Below are positions 1 to 9,841 of a DNA stretch of 24,582 bases, piece by piece. Position numbers and translations under genes: made by a program. Under the pieces are notes generated by a model that saw only the letters and a list, made by a program, of their open reading frames with translations, was not told the DNA's origin and made no database searches. Source of the stretch: Actinomortierella ambigua (lineage: Eukaryota; Mortierellomycota; Mortierellomycetes; Mortierellales; Mortierellaceae); contig JAAAJB010000537.1 of assembly GCA_016098155.1 (NCBI GenBank), positions 1-24,582 of the forward strand, read 5' to 3'. Position 1 is the stretch's first letter. Each line of letters begins with the position of its first letter.

Positions 1-66
1 GAGCCATTCTTCCAGACCGGCCACGCTACCCAATACTTTTTGTCTTTTCTTTTTTCTTCTGATTAG
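1..66. other. possible fragment of a gene cut by the left edge
   Basis: The first 39 bases read as protein-like on both strands. On the plus strand the frame runs EPFFQTGHATQYF and reaches a TAG at 64-66, with an AATAAA at about 110, which would suit the 3' end of a plus-strand gene. On the minus strand the antisense frame reads KVLGSVAGLEEWL, with AG acceptors upstream, which would suit an internal exon of a gene running off to the left. I cannot decide between the two and name no product. Confidence 0.2.
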
Positions 67-555
67 ATAACGAGCATGCCAAGACCCATGGTAGCCCACT
101 TTATGTGTATAATAAATCAAGCTTAAAACTCATTGTTCTCAACGTGTAATTTGCGAAAGCTGTTGTTCTTTGATGTTTCTGATGCAAACGTGCCATCCAT
201 GGCTTTAGCTAAAGAGAATGTCACGCACCACCTTATAGCCAAAAGGGTTCTTCTAATAGCCACTTCAAATGTAATAAAGATTGTTGCCGTTCATTGCATG
301 TATCCGTCTTCTTGTTTTTATTGCCGTTTACCGCTAGTATGTAGCGCTCCTCCTCATCCTTAAACCAATAAATACTCTTGACAGCTTCGTTGCTACCTTT
401 TGCCATAGGAGATGAAAACGTAGAAGATGAAGACTGTGCACCAAAAGGTCAGGGTGGTTAGGCTCACTATTTTCATCTTTCTTATAACGGATGTTGTTGG
501 TCAGAGGATGCGCACAAAGAAAAAAGGAAGAAGGGGAGTGGAGGTGAGCCCATTT
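67..555. other. intergenic spacer left of the methyltransferase gene
   Basis: This stretch is AT-rich with no convincing coding frame. It holds two AATAAA-type signals on the plus strand (about 110-115 and 366-371). It would contain the 3' untranslated region of the minus-strand methyltransferase gene that ends at 556. The small plus-strand frames here show no domain, signal peptide or splice pattern I recognise. Confidence 0.4.
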
Positions 556-1492
556 TTATTTTTTATAAATTCGATAGTGTTGCTCCGGTCCGCCAAAAAC
601 GACGTAGGGTGCCAGGGCTGGGACCTCCCACTGCATCGACAGGACTGTCTTCCCATGTTGTTCCACAGCCTCCAACAAGACTGGACCGAGTTTTTCGAGC
701 GCCGCAGGCAAGTGGTAGACAAATAGGTGTGAGGACTGCTGGATGAGGGAGCCGACCGTTTCTGCTGGTCGATGGTGTCCTTCGTCTTCCAATGAACTAC
801 AGTCTGTTGTGTCGAAGAAGGTCTTGATCGGGTCCGTCAAGTTGGTCAGGTCTCCACAGTACAACTCTGCGCGCTGTCGATGTAGATGCTGTTGCTCTTG
901 TTGTTGTTGTTGTTGTTGTTGATGCTGGACGGCATCCTCCAGCTTGTCCTTGGCCTTGGTAAGCAGCTCTTGATCCAGATCGATGCCTATGACTCGCTTT
1001 AGTCCCGAGTATCGTCGGAGTGCCTGTGCAAGAACGATACCATCGCCACAGCCAAGGTCCAGTAGCACCTTGTTTCCCGTGCCAAAGTCGACATGGTCAA
1101 GAAGGTGGGCAAGTGTCTGCTCCGGTGTTGGTCGGAATGGCGAGACATAGTTGTTGGCCCTGACAAAGGTCGATTGAGTCCCGGAAAAAAAACAAAGGGG
1201 AGTGGGGGGGGGGTGGAGAGGAAAGGTGAAAGTGGAACTTCATGAGAAATGGAGTGCCCTGCCTCGTTCTATTTTTTTTCTGTGGTCGGATCAGAGTGCC
1301 AAAGATTGGTTACCAGTCATAGCTGAAGAGCCGCCGAGGTGTCCGTTTAATGCCAAGGAGCTCTGGATGGTCCTTGTATCGATCGTACTCTTCCTGCTCG
1401 CCCTGCTTTTCCTCGGGTTCTGGTGGTGCTGCTAGTGCTGCATGGTTGCCGGCATTCCCATTGACTGCAAGGTGATCACCGTTATTGGCCAT
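556..1492 (-). CDS. class I SAM-dependent methyltransferase, two exons
   Basis: Exons are 1492-1314 and 1159-556, joined across a 154-base GT-AG intron that splits Trp60 (TG|G). The product is about 260 residues. Residues 92-100 (LLDLGCGDG) are the glycine-rich motif I that binds S-adenosylmethionine, and the acidic end of the next strand is GIDLD at 118-122. The family's Rossmann fold transfers a methyl group from SAM; the substrate cannot be read from the sequence. A fungal glutamine run (about residues 140-150) interrupts the domain. The N-terminal 40 residues are Ala/Glu-rich and probably disordered. A segment just before motif I, NNYVSPFRPTPEQTL, recalls small methyltransferases that begin with an F-x-PTP stretch. 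The start at 1492 is preferred because the upstream in-frame ATGs would lie in the short promoter shared with PSMD5. Confidence 0.8.
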
Positions 1493-1659
1493 GGTAGGAG
1501 AATGAACCTCTTTCACTTCCAGAGACAGGAAAAGAAAATTGGTGGCCGCGCGTTTCGCAGTCACCCCTGCGAAGGTGGACAGCTTTGTAGACTGCATACA
1601 CGCACACACTTCAACTCAAACCTCATCGTCTCCCAACGTCCATTCATTTCTTATTCTTC
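1493..1659. promoter_or_regulatory. shared divergent promoter, methyltransferase and PSMD5
   Basis: The two start codons face away from each other across 167 bases, so both 5' untranslated regions and both core promoters must fit here. I see no clear TATA box. Short pyrimidine tracts precede the plus-strand ATG at 1660. Co-regulation of the two genes is an inference from the spacing only. Confidence 0.5.
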
Positions 1660-4451
1660 ATGGCGACCAATGGCAATAACACGTCAGCCTTTGACCAGGC
1701 GGTAGACTCTTTCATGTCACAACAGGATAGCCAAGCTCTGACTGGCACGCTCTTACTCTTCGACCATGCCCTGCAAGGTATGGTCTTCTCTCCTCCTTCT
1801 CCTCTTCCTCCTCTTCCTCGGTCGCTCTTTAGATACTTTTGGGTCCTTCGTTCGACCCTCGTTCAATTCACACACTCCTCCTCTCTCAAATAGCAAGTAT
1901 TATCTCAACAACAAATGGCAGGCTCGGGTGGGGCGCGAAATCGGAAGGCAAGCGGAGGCGTGGGAGGCAGATGTGGGGGTGAGGACATGTGCACTCTTGA
2001 CTGTTGTTGAGATACTACTCTGCTATGTGAGAAAGGAGGAGCGTGTGAACGTGACGAGGGTCGTGTCCCAAGGCCCAACCACAAAAAAAAAAAGAAAAAA
2101 TATTCGTGTTTTTTTTAAAACCATCGTAAGGGACTTACATACGCTCAATCCATATAGGCGGCGACAATCTGGAGGCAGTGCAGAAGATCCATGCCAAGAT
2201 CCCGCTCCCATACTTTTTCCACCTACTGCAAGCAGACTATGAGGATCAAGGACTGACCATCGAGATGTTGTGCAAGGTCCTCACCGCCTTGCTGAAGCAT
2301 GCCACCTTCTCCGAGATCCAACAGACACCAGAGTTGTTGGGAGCATTGAAGCAAGCTCTGGCTTCGCCACTTGACCCGATCCATGGACTCGGCATCGCCC
2401 AGGTCGAGAAGGTCGTCGATGCGAGCGACGACGTGGTCGCGACTCTGGTAAGCTTTGGATTAAGGGATCCTCATGCTACTTTTATTTTTTTCTGGAGATA
2501 TCAATCATTGATGCTAATGTGGCGTAACACTTTTTTTTTCAGTTCGCGTCAGATATCCTGACAGAGTTGATCAACGGGCTCACGTCAGACAGCATTGGAA
2601 TCGCAGAGCGGTCAAAACGTGCACTTCTGAAGGTATAGGGATGTCGCAAGTATACAGTGTTTTTTTTACCTCTGTTTTTCTTTTTATCCCCCTCAACTTA
2701 ACCTCTATTTGGCTTCTTCTCACTATCGTAGATTACAAATACACGGGCAAGGCTGGATGCATTAGTGTCAGAGGAGGGCGCACGAAACCAGATCCAACAA
2801 CTTCTCAACTCTGAGTATGACTAAACAGCAGACCTTGTAACAAGGACCCCTCCCTTCACTCCTCCTCCTGAATGAGAGAAGAAGAGGCTACAAGAGGGAC
2901 AGGAAAATGAGAATATTCTTGTATTAATGCTCTATTCGGTCTTCCCTTCTGCATTTCCCAATCAACATTTTTATTTATCATTTATTTAGAAGCGCAGTGG
3001 TTCGCACACGGATGCTGGAGACAATCGTCGAGATGGCGCTGAAATCTGATGATGCAGAGGCAACCATCGAATCTGTAGGCTTTCTGGAACCATTGGTCAA
3101 AGACCTCAGCACTACGGATATCCTCACACGGTTTAACCTGATCGAAATGCTTGCGGAGGTATTTTTTTTTATCCAAGTCATCAAGGCTATCAAGGAAAAA
3201 AGAGGCTTGACCATCTTATCGGGTCTTCCATCCCGTCCATTTCTTATTTATTCATTCTGCCTTTTTTTTTTTTTTTTTTTTTTTTTCCAAAAAATATAGT
3301 TGGGAGCTACAGCAAGTGGCGCCTCGTTTTTAGACCGCAAGCAAGTACTTCAGCAATTTGCAACGGCGGTAGAGCAACCGACTCGTACGGGAAGTCTTGA
3401 GCTGAGCGCGATTGTCAAAGTGTATGGCAAGATGGGCGAATCGGAGCGCGTCGACTTTGCAGAATATGATGCCAAATACCGGATTCTGGATCAGATCGAG
3501 AAGCTTATGGTGGGCGACGATGATTTTGATCCTGATGAGCCACTCAAGGTAAAGGTCGCCACGTGTTCTTTTTTGCTTTCACATACATCCCCCAAAAAAA
3601 TGTATGTATGTATTACATAATGGCATGTATGACTATGAAGGTATAGGGCTGATGCACAAACTCGCTTCTTCTTGCAAAACATGCGAATACGTAGATCGAG
3701 GCTATGTCTAGTTTTGGACTTGTTGGCGGCAATATCTTGAACCTGGAGTATGTGACCAACAGCGCGTGCGCAGAGACCTTCTCCAGTATGTTGGCCAGCC
3801 TGCGACGCGAGGCCAAGGTTGCCTGGTTCCACACAGTCGCTCAAATCTTTTCGTGCAGGTAAGCCGATTTTGTCGCTTCTAACACTCACAAAACAGAACA
3901 ACGACAATAAGAAGGGAGTCTAACCACCGTTCTTTCTGCCTATGTATGTTTCCTTCCCTGCACATTCTCTATTTTTTTTTTCCTTTTAAAAAAAAAGTAT
4001 CGATCCATCTCATGAGACCGAGCGAATCGCCCACGCCTTCTATAAGAAGCTCGAAGGCCAAGGGCAGAGTCCCTTTATGGCACGACTGCTAGCGGCCGCA
4101 AAGTCGCAGGCGATTGAGCTTGCGATGGCGGCCCTGACGCTGATGCTGACATTGGCCGCCTATCCGTTCGCCGTCAAGGCGATGATGGCGAGCCAGCACC
4201 ACCGCGACATGATGGCCTTCCTCCTCGACCGCGACTCGGATCTCACCCACGCGGCCAAGGTCGCCCGCCACGAGACCATCCAACGGATCCTCACCACCGT
4301 CCGTCGCCATGCCCTGGAAGATGCCCATGGCATCACCTTGCCACCGCTCTTGACCCCCGAGCAGCTCTCAAGACTCGACCTCGCCTATCGCGAAGGCCCC
4401 TTCTTCCAGCGTGCCACTGCTACCGTCGCCATCAAAGACCTTGCAGCATAA
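1660..4451 (+). CDS. PSMD5: 26S proteasome non-ATPase regulatory subunit 5 (S5b/PSMD5, Hsm3-type assembly chaperone)
   Basis: Eight exons keep one frame: 1660-1777, 2158-2447, 2543-2632, 2732-2814, 2990-3158, 3300-3548, 3695-3858 and 3998-4451, for about 538 residues (human PSMD5 has about 504). All seven introns are GT-AG, 95-380 bases. The protein is alpha-helical and ARM/HEAT-like throughout. The C-terminal block LSRLDLAYREGPFFQ matches the vertebrate ending around YLRLRTYLSEGPYYVKP, which is the best family marker. Members bind ATPase subunits (Rpt1/Rpt2 side) of the 19S base and act as chaperones in the cytosol, not as permanent proteasome subunits. The gene converges on the G3BP-like gene, whose stop lies 320 bases away. 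Intron 5 contains a T25 run. The exon 7/8 acceptor is an unusual purine-rich A-tract followed by AG, so that join is slightly less certain. Confidence 0.85.
3262..3286 (+). repeat. T25 homopolymer in PSMD5 intron 5
   Basis: This uninterrupted run of 25 T lies just before the acceptor at 3298-3299. It serves as an extreme polypyrimidine tract. Its length is likely to vary between strains or sequencing reads. Confidence 0.9.
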
Positions 4452-4771
4452 AAGTTTTTTTTTTTCTTTTCTTCTCTTTCAATGTTTCGAGCAAGGGGGG
4501 GACACAGGAAGTAATGTTTGTGAAAGCAAACAAAGGGGGTGGGGTGGGGGGAATCTTTTATTACAGGAAAAAAAAAACAGTGCAGCAAACAAAGTTCAGA
4601 GTTGGGATGATCTTTTGTACAAGGATGGGTAAGGTAAGGTAAAAGGTTAGGTAAGGTTGGGAGGTAAAAAAGCTTGTCTCTCATTTTTGGTGTGTCCCTT
4701 TTTTTTTCTCCTTCTCTTCTCTCTCCGCCGAGGTTGCCTTTTTGTGCGTGTGTGTGATGTGTGCATCAATA
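4452..4771. other. convergent 3' spacer between PSMD5 and the G3BP-like gene
   Basis: The spacer holds both 3' untranslated regions. It contains several T and A homopolymers, G runs, and a short imperfect GGTAA-type iteration at about 4625-4657. No coding frame here is credible. Confidence 0.5.
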
Positions 4772-6894
4772 TTACTTGGCAGCAGCAGCAGGGACAGGCT
4801 TGTTCTCCTGGCGGTGGAACGACTTGCGGTCACCGGGACCGCCACGGGCGCTACCACCGCGACCACCACGGCCAGCACCGCCCTGGGGGCCACCCTGCTT
4901 GGCATCGTACCGGTGGCCGTTCACATGGCCATTGGCTCCGTTCTGGTGGTTATGGTGGTGGTGGAAGGGACGGCCACCCTGAGGTCCACCGCTGCTACCA
5001 CCACCGCCGAGGCGGCGACGCTCCTCCGCCAACACAGTCTCATGACCGACCTTGACCGTGTTCTGCTTCAGCGCCGCCTGGACAGCCTCGGCCGTCGCAA
5101 AGTCGACAAACGCGCAGTTCCGCTTTCCAGTCAGCTCCAAATGCTTCACCACGCCAAACTGGCTAAACGCCTCACGCAGCTGGTCCAGCGACATCTTCTC
5201 CGTCACGTTCTTGACGTAGATCGAATGGAACTCGCGGTGGGGACGAGGCTGAGAGTGCTGCTGTTGGGTCTGCTGTGGCTGCTGAGGCTGCTGAGGCTGC
5301 TGCGACTGCTGTGGCTGCTGGGCCTGCTGGGATGACGATGGGGCTGGTGTGGCTGGCTTGGAAGGTGGCTGTGAGACTGTGACCGAAGCTCCCTTGGTGG
5401 TCGAGGCCTGAGAACCCCAATGGCTCGAGTTGTTTGCGGCGAGGTTGGCCCAGGTCTTGGGCTTTGCAGGCTCGGCGGGAGCAGGGGCAGGGGTAGGGGC
5501 AGGGATATCGACAGGAGCCTCGGGAATGGCGGTGGCCATGGCGGTCTTCTCGGCGTCCTCCTCCTTCTTGACCTCCTCCTTCTTCTCGGCCTTCTTGTCG
5601 CCGGTCTTTTTGTCGCCAGCCTTCTTCTCGGTCTTCTTCTCAGTCTTCTTCTCCTCGGTAGCCTCGGGAGCGACTGCAACAGGAGCAGCTTCAGGGGCCT
5701 CCTCCTTGACGGGCTCTGGCTTTGTCTCTGGGGCTGGGACAACTGGCTCCTCATGAGCTGCGGCAACTGCCTCGACATGGGCAGGCTCCTCGGCGACTGG
5801 AGCAGGGGCTTCGGAGGCAGGGACCTCGGGCTCTGCCTCGTGCGCGACCTCCTCCTCCTGGCTCTCCTCCTCGTCACCCTCCTCGTATGTGTCATCGTCC
5901 TTGATAAACCGGAAGATATCGTTCAGCACATAGTAGCCCTTGGGCTGCTCGGCCAAGAAGAAGGTCTGAGAGAACTTGCGGCAGGGACCAGCCTTATTGG
6001 CCATCTCACCGAGGACCTGGATGATGATGCCGCCGTCGAGGGACGACAGGGCATCGACGTTCTTGACGTGGACCTTGCAGTCTTGGAAGTCGAGATCCAG
6101 AATCTTTGAGTGAATGGCCTATAAAAGAACAACAAGTGTGTCGTGTGACAAGATGAGGAAAAGAGCAATGTAAGTATTACTTTCCCAACCATAGGTTTTT
6201 TTTATTCCATCTGTGTGATATTGGGCTTCATGCAGAACCACATTGTCCCCTTCGCCCCCTCCCCCCTTTTTCCCCTACCACCATCATGGTCCACATCACC
6301 TATCCAAGTGAGGTGATGGTTGATGATCTGTCGGGTTTGTGTCCCCTCCCCATCATGGGTTCTTTCAGGTCGCGTGGGCAATGATGTTCTGTCCCTGTTC
6401 AAGTCCATTGAGGTCCATTGAGGTCCAGTGCAGTCCAGTGCAGTATTAACTTGTGGGATGAGGCCCAACAAAAGGAGGATAGGTTGGTAGGTAGACTATG
6501 TCGTGCTTCTGCAGGGCGGTGGTTGGTTTCTTTGTCCTTTCGTGTTGACCTGACCTGTCCAATCCAGCTCAGCCCCTCGATGTTCACCCTTTTTTACTGC
6601 CCTTGGTTTGGCCCTTGATCCGAATTGCACCCAACAGCGACAAGAGAGTGTAAGCGTGTCCTGGGTGGTAGTTATTACCTGCTGGCCGTGGAGTGGGGTG
6701 GTGACCTCGCCTTCGTTACCATGGACCATCGCCGAGTCCTTGGCATAGAAGCAGTGCAGACGGTGAGGGTCCTTGTTCATGAAGGTGTAATATTCCTGGA
6801 CGAAAATAAAGGCGACCTCGCTGTGGTTGACGTTGACTTTAGACTCGGCGCCATTGGTGGCAGGTGCGTGGGCATCGGTAGCAGTGGCGGTCAT
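4772..6894 (-). CDS. G3BP/Nxt3/Bre5-like protein: NTF2-like domain plus RRM
   Basis: Exons 6894-6679 and 6118-4772 join in phase 0 across a 560-base GT-AG intron to give about 520 residues. Residues 22-148 form an NTF2-like domain (EVAFIFVQEYYTFM near the start; FSQTFFLAEQ and YYVLNDIFRFI near its end). These closely resemble the G3BP NTF2 domain. An acidic Glu/Ala/Pro linker, a Lys/Glu-rich stretch (about 228-262), a conserved PKTWANLAA motif (about 292-300) and a Gln/Pro run (about 326-360) follow. An RRM lies at about 371-445 with RNP2 (IYVKNV) and RNP1 (KRNCAFVDF). The tail is rich in Gly, Arg and His, including GRGGRGG. G3BP proteins bind RNA, nucleate stress granules and partner the Ubp3/USP10 deubiquitinase (Bre5 in budding yeast, Nxt3 in fission yeast). 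Those roles are family knowledge. The start at 6894 sits directly before the NTF2 domain. Confidence 0.9.
6401..6443 (+). repeat. four-copy 10-bp tandem repeat in the G3BP-like intron
   Basis: Four units of 10 bases follow one another as two pairs. The first pair resembles AGGTCCATTG and the second resembles CAGTCCAGTG. The array sits inside intron 1 of the minus-strand gene and has no coding role. It is probably a recent slippage product. Confidence 0.75.
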
Positions 6895-7702
6895 ATTTGT
6901 AGATTAGAGAGAACACCTGTGGGATGGAGAGGGGGGGTGGATGAGGGAGAGGCTGCTGTACAAAGAGGAGGATGGGAGAAAGAGATGAGGAATCTAAAAA
7001 TGAGGAAGTGGGAAAGAAGGAAAGAAAGAAAGAAAGAAAAAGAATAGGGGGAGGGGAGGGGTCAGCTTGTTTTCTTTTTTTCTTTTCTTTTCTTGCTGTC
7101 TTCTTTCAAGAAAGATGGGGGGGGGGGAGAAGGGGAGGCGGAGCACTATCGCGCCTCTATTGTCTGTCGATTGCTGCGACAATTTTGGGTCCCAGAAAGG
7201 GAAAGGGGGAAAGGAGGGCAGAACAGACATCCCCCCCATGGGCCTTTTCCATCTTTCCATCGTGTTCTTTTGTTTCCCAGCCCTGTCTCTCATTCGCTCT
7301 TTCTTTCATCCCCCAACTCTATTCTTTCTCTCTCTCTCTCCCTTGTCCTTCCCTGGCATCCTTCTGTTGCCTCTTCGTCCTCCCCACATCCACCATCGTT
7401 CCCCATGGAGGGTGAAGGGGACTTTGAGGGGGTGACACGGCATAGGAGCAACAAAAAGAGGCACAGCAGATGAGACAAAAAAAAAAGAGGGGAAGGGGAG
7501 GCCACAAGAGATGCGAGATAAAAAAAAAACTCTTTGTTGTCTAAAAACAATGATGGCACCAAGGCACATTCCATTCCGATGCCAAATGAATGCCACATGG
7601 CACATGCCAGACGTGCAACGCCACCATTTTTGTTGTTTTCTTGTTGATCAGCTGAGAGAGGGAAAAGGAAAGGAGACCAGCTTACCAGTCTCTCATTCTC
7701 GC

Positions 7703-7740
7703 CCTCTCTCTCTCTCTCTCTCTTTCTTTCTCTCGCTCGT
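7703..7740 (+). repeat. CT microsatellite
   Basis: A CT dinucleotide run of about ten units is followed by TTTC and TCGC variants. It lies in the spacer upstream of the G3BP-like gene. Confidence 0.85.
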
Positions 7741-7794
7741 CGCTTGGCAAGTCTTCTCTTCTCTCGACCGCCCTGCTACTATGATGGTTCCTTT

Positions 7795-7817
7795 GGCTGG
7801 CTGGCTGGCTGGCTGGG
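7795..7817 (+). repeat. GGCT tetranucleotide repeat
   Basis: Five GGCT units lie in tandem in the non-coding spacer, just left of a T/G-rich stretch. Confidence 0.85.
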
Positions 7818-8069
7818 TCACGAGGGTAGTGATGGTGGTAGTGATAGTGGTGATGGCGCGGTGCGTGCTTTGGATGCCTCTTTATTTTTTTTTTTTTTTG
7901 GATCTTCCTGTCCTTCAATCTTCTTCTAACACTGCGCTGTGTTCCAGGAGGGTTGAAACCCTTGAATGCGTCCGGGTGGCCAGTGAGGCATGCTATCATG
8001 GGCCCTGCAGCAGAGCCAGGGTTTGCAGAGAGGAGCAAGGTGGTCGAGAGAGGAGAAGCAGACAAATAG

Positions 8070-8140
8070 ATAGAGAGACAGAGAGAGAGAGACAGAGATA
8101 GACAGAGAGAGAAAGAGAGAGAGAGAAAGAGAGAGACAAG
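8070..8140 (+). repeat. imperfect GA-rich repeat
   Basis: This purine tract of GAGA units is broken by GACA, GATA and GAAA variants. It is about 70 bases long and sits in the spacer between the G3BP-like and PLC-like genes. Confidence 0.85.
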
Positions 8141-8489
8141 AGTGAAAAGCAATGCAGTTCCCACTGATGAATGGAGTACTTACTTGGCCCTGTGATGGGG
8201 GATGGATGCACGGCTCTTGATGTGGAAGGTAGATTAAGAGAAGAGAAGAGAGATTGCAAAAAGGGTTCTGCGCCTCAAAAAACGAACTTTCGCGCAGGAA
8301 CGAGAGAGCCTCCCGCACCCCCCCCCTTTTCTCTGGCGCTTAAGGGTGGGCTCCCCTTCCCCCCTCCACTTTTCCCTGGAATGAATCTGCAAGGCAAGAC
8401 AAGACCAAGACACAAGACAAGTAGGACAGGGCAGGACAAGAAAGCAGCACATGTGCATCCCAGACAAGAGCAAGAAAGAGACACATTAT

Positions 8490-8993
8490 TTATTCTTGTC
8501 CCTGACTCGTCTTAACCGTGCGCGTGTTGGCCCATTTCCTTTTCACCCACTCTGGCAGCCATGTCTGTATCGCGACAGTTTTGGCTTGGATAGCCTCGGG
8601 CTCTAGAGGACCTGCAAGCGTATCGACTCTGCGATAGCCTGGAAGGGTGGTCTAGCTGCGCACAGGCGTGGACATAGGTGGGGGGCTTGGGGGATGGTTT
8701 GTCATCCTCGGGACAGCATGAGTGTTACCAGAGTATCAGAGTTTCGTTGCCCAATTCCTTTTCTCCCTGTCAAAGTACAGTTTTTTTGTTTTGGTTGAGA
8801 GTATGGACGTACCTGTCTCCTGTGGCAGTTGGGCAGTTGGGCAGTTGGTCGATCCCCTGCTGGTAGGTACCAGGCCCAGCAGCAACGTACCTTTTGTCTT
8901 TTCGTTGTAGTACCCCAAGGTGAGGAGGATAAGGAGGGGAAAGGGAGGGGAAGGAGGGGTGTGGGAGGCAGTGCTGGTGCGATGGCATGCCAT
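8490..8993 (-). CDS. putative small spliced gene of unknown function
   Basis: Three segments join in one frame: 8993-8813, 8766-8729 and 8651-8490 (127 codons with the stop). Both introns are GT-AG, of 46 and 77 bases. The 46-base intron is shorter than any other in this window, which weakens the model. The last exon reads naturally as protein, with acidic and basic residues and three tryptophans (TWLPEWVKRKWA, about residues 98-109). It has an in-frame stop just before its acceptor, as expected for a true exon. The N-terminal part is Pro/Ser-rich and less convincing. I do not recognise a family. It may instead be only a 3' exon, or not a gene. Confidence 0.22.
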
Positions 8994-9470
8994 AGACCTA
9001 CACTAGTCTCGCTTCAGCGACTGAGCGACGACCTGCCACCACCACTAGGCTAAGGCTGCCTGTGCTATCTTCTATCTTCCACTCCACGCCCCACTCCACA
9101 GACAGACAGACAGACAAACAGGGTCAGGGCTATTTTTGTACACTCACTCTCACCTGGACACCACAAGAGCAGGACAAGACAAAAGTATACAGTGAAAGGC
9201 TCCCCCCTCTGTCTCGTTGTGGTTTATTATATATTGTCTCATTGCTCTCTCTCCATCTCTTATTCATTCATTCATTCATTGCAATTCAGTTTGCTTTCCT
9301 TTCTTCCCTCTCAGTCTCTCTCTCTCTTTCTCTCTCACTCTTACTCTCCCTCGCTCGTTAGACTCGGAGAAGAAGCATAAAAGAACCACCACCGACTCTT
9401 CTCTTCTCTTATCGACGCATTGACGCATTCCTCTCACCCTTGATTGTGTGTTCTATCTTTCTACACCGTG
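8994..9470. promoter_or_regulatory. upstream region of the PLC-like gene
   Basis: The 480 bases before the ATG at 9471 contain a TATATA at 9228-9233, a four-copy ATTC run (about 9264-9280) and a TC-rich tract (about 9310-9355). I infer that the promoter and 5' untranslated region lie here. The TATA-like site is about 240 bases from the start codon, so its role is uncertain. Confidence 0.35.
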
Positions 9471-9790
9471 ATGCGCCCGTCCTCCTTCCTCTCGCTGACG
9501 ACCTTGGTCGCCGCGCTGCTAACTGTCTCACCCAACAACCAGGCCCACGCTCAGGCCCAGGTTTGCAACGGCTATGCTGAGTTGTGCACAAAGCCCTACA
9601 ACCAGGTCACCTATGCCACCACCCACAATGCCTACGCATTCTCTCCTCCCGGCGCCCTTGCTGCCAACCAGGACAACGATATCCCCACCCAGTTAAAGGA
9701 TGGCATCCGCGCCTTTATGTTGGATGCCTATGCTGCTGCCTCACCCAGCGACATCCAGCTCTGCCATGGCAGCTGTAAGTTTTTCATGGG

Positions 9791-9841
<51 letters not shown>

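Larger units (their letters stand above)
6895..8489. other. simple-repeat-rich 5' flank of the G3BP-like gene
   Basis: About 1.6 kb upstream of the minus-strand start is dominated by GA/CT tracts, A and T homopolymers and a GGCT run. It presumably contains the promoter and 5' untranslated region of the G3BP-like gene. Many long frames cross it, but they translate to Ser/Leu/Pro or Arg/Glu repeats caused by the base composition. I saw no domain or RNA gene. Confidence 0.5.

Noticed and set aside
4625..4657. GGTAAGGTAAGG-like iteration as a possible telomere-type repeat
   Set aside because: It is short, imperfect and lies in a 3' untranslated region between two housekeeping genes.
4742..6109. 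Long plus-strand frames across the G3BP-like gene
   Set aside because: They are antisense shadows made of Leu/Gly/Ser or Arg-rich runs caused by the Glu/Ala/Pro/Gln-rich coding strand; the minus strand has clear NTF2 and RRM domains.
6972..7605. Overlapping frames on both strands in the CT/GA-rich spacer
   Set aside because: Several frames are open at once because of base composition; translations are Ser/Leu/Phe or Arg/Glu low complexity without splice support.
8490..8651. Resemblance of the Trp-rich exon to the region after the catalytic DS of RNase H1
   Set aside because: Only scattered Trp/Lys spacing agrees; no DG, E or D-S catalytic motif was found in the neighbouring segments.
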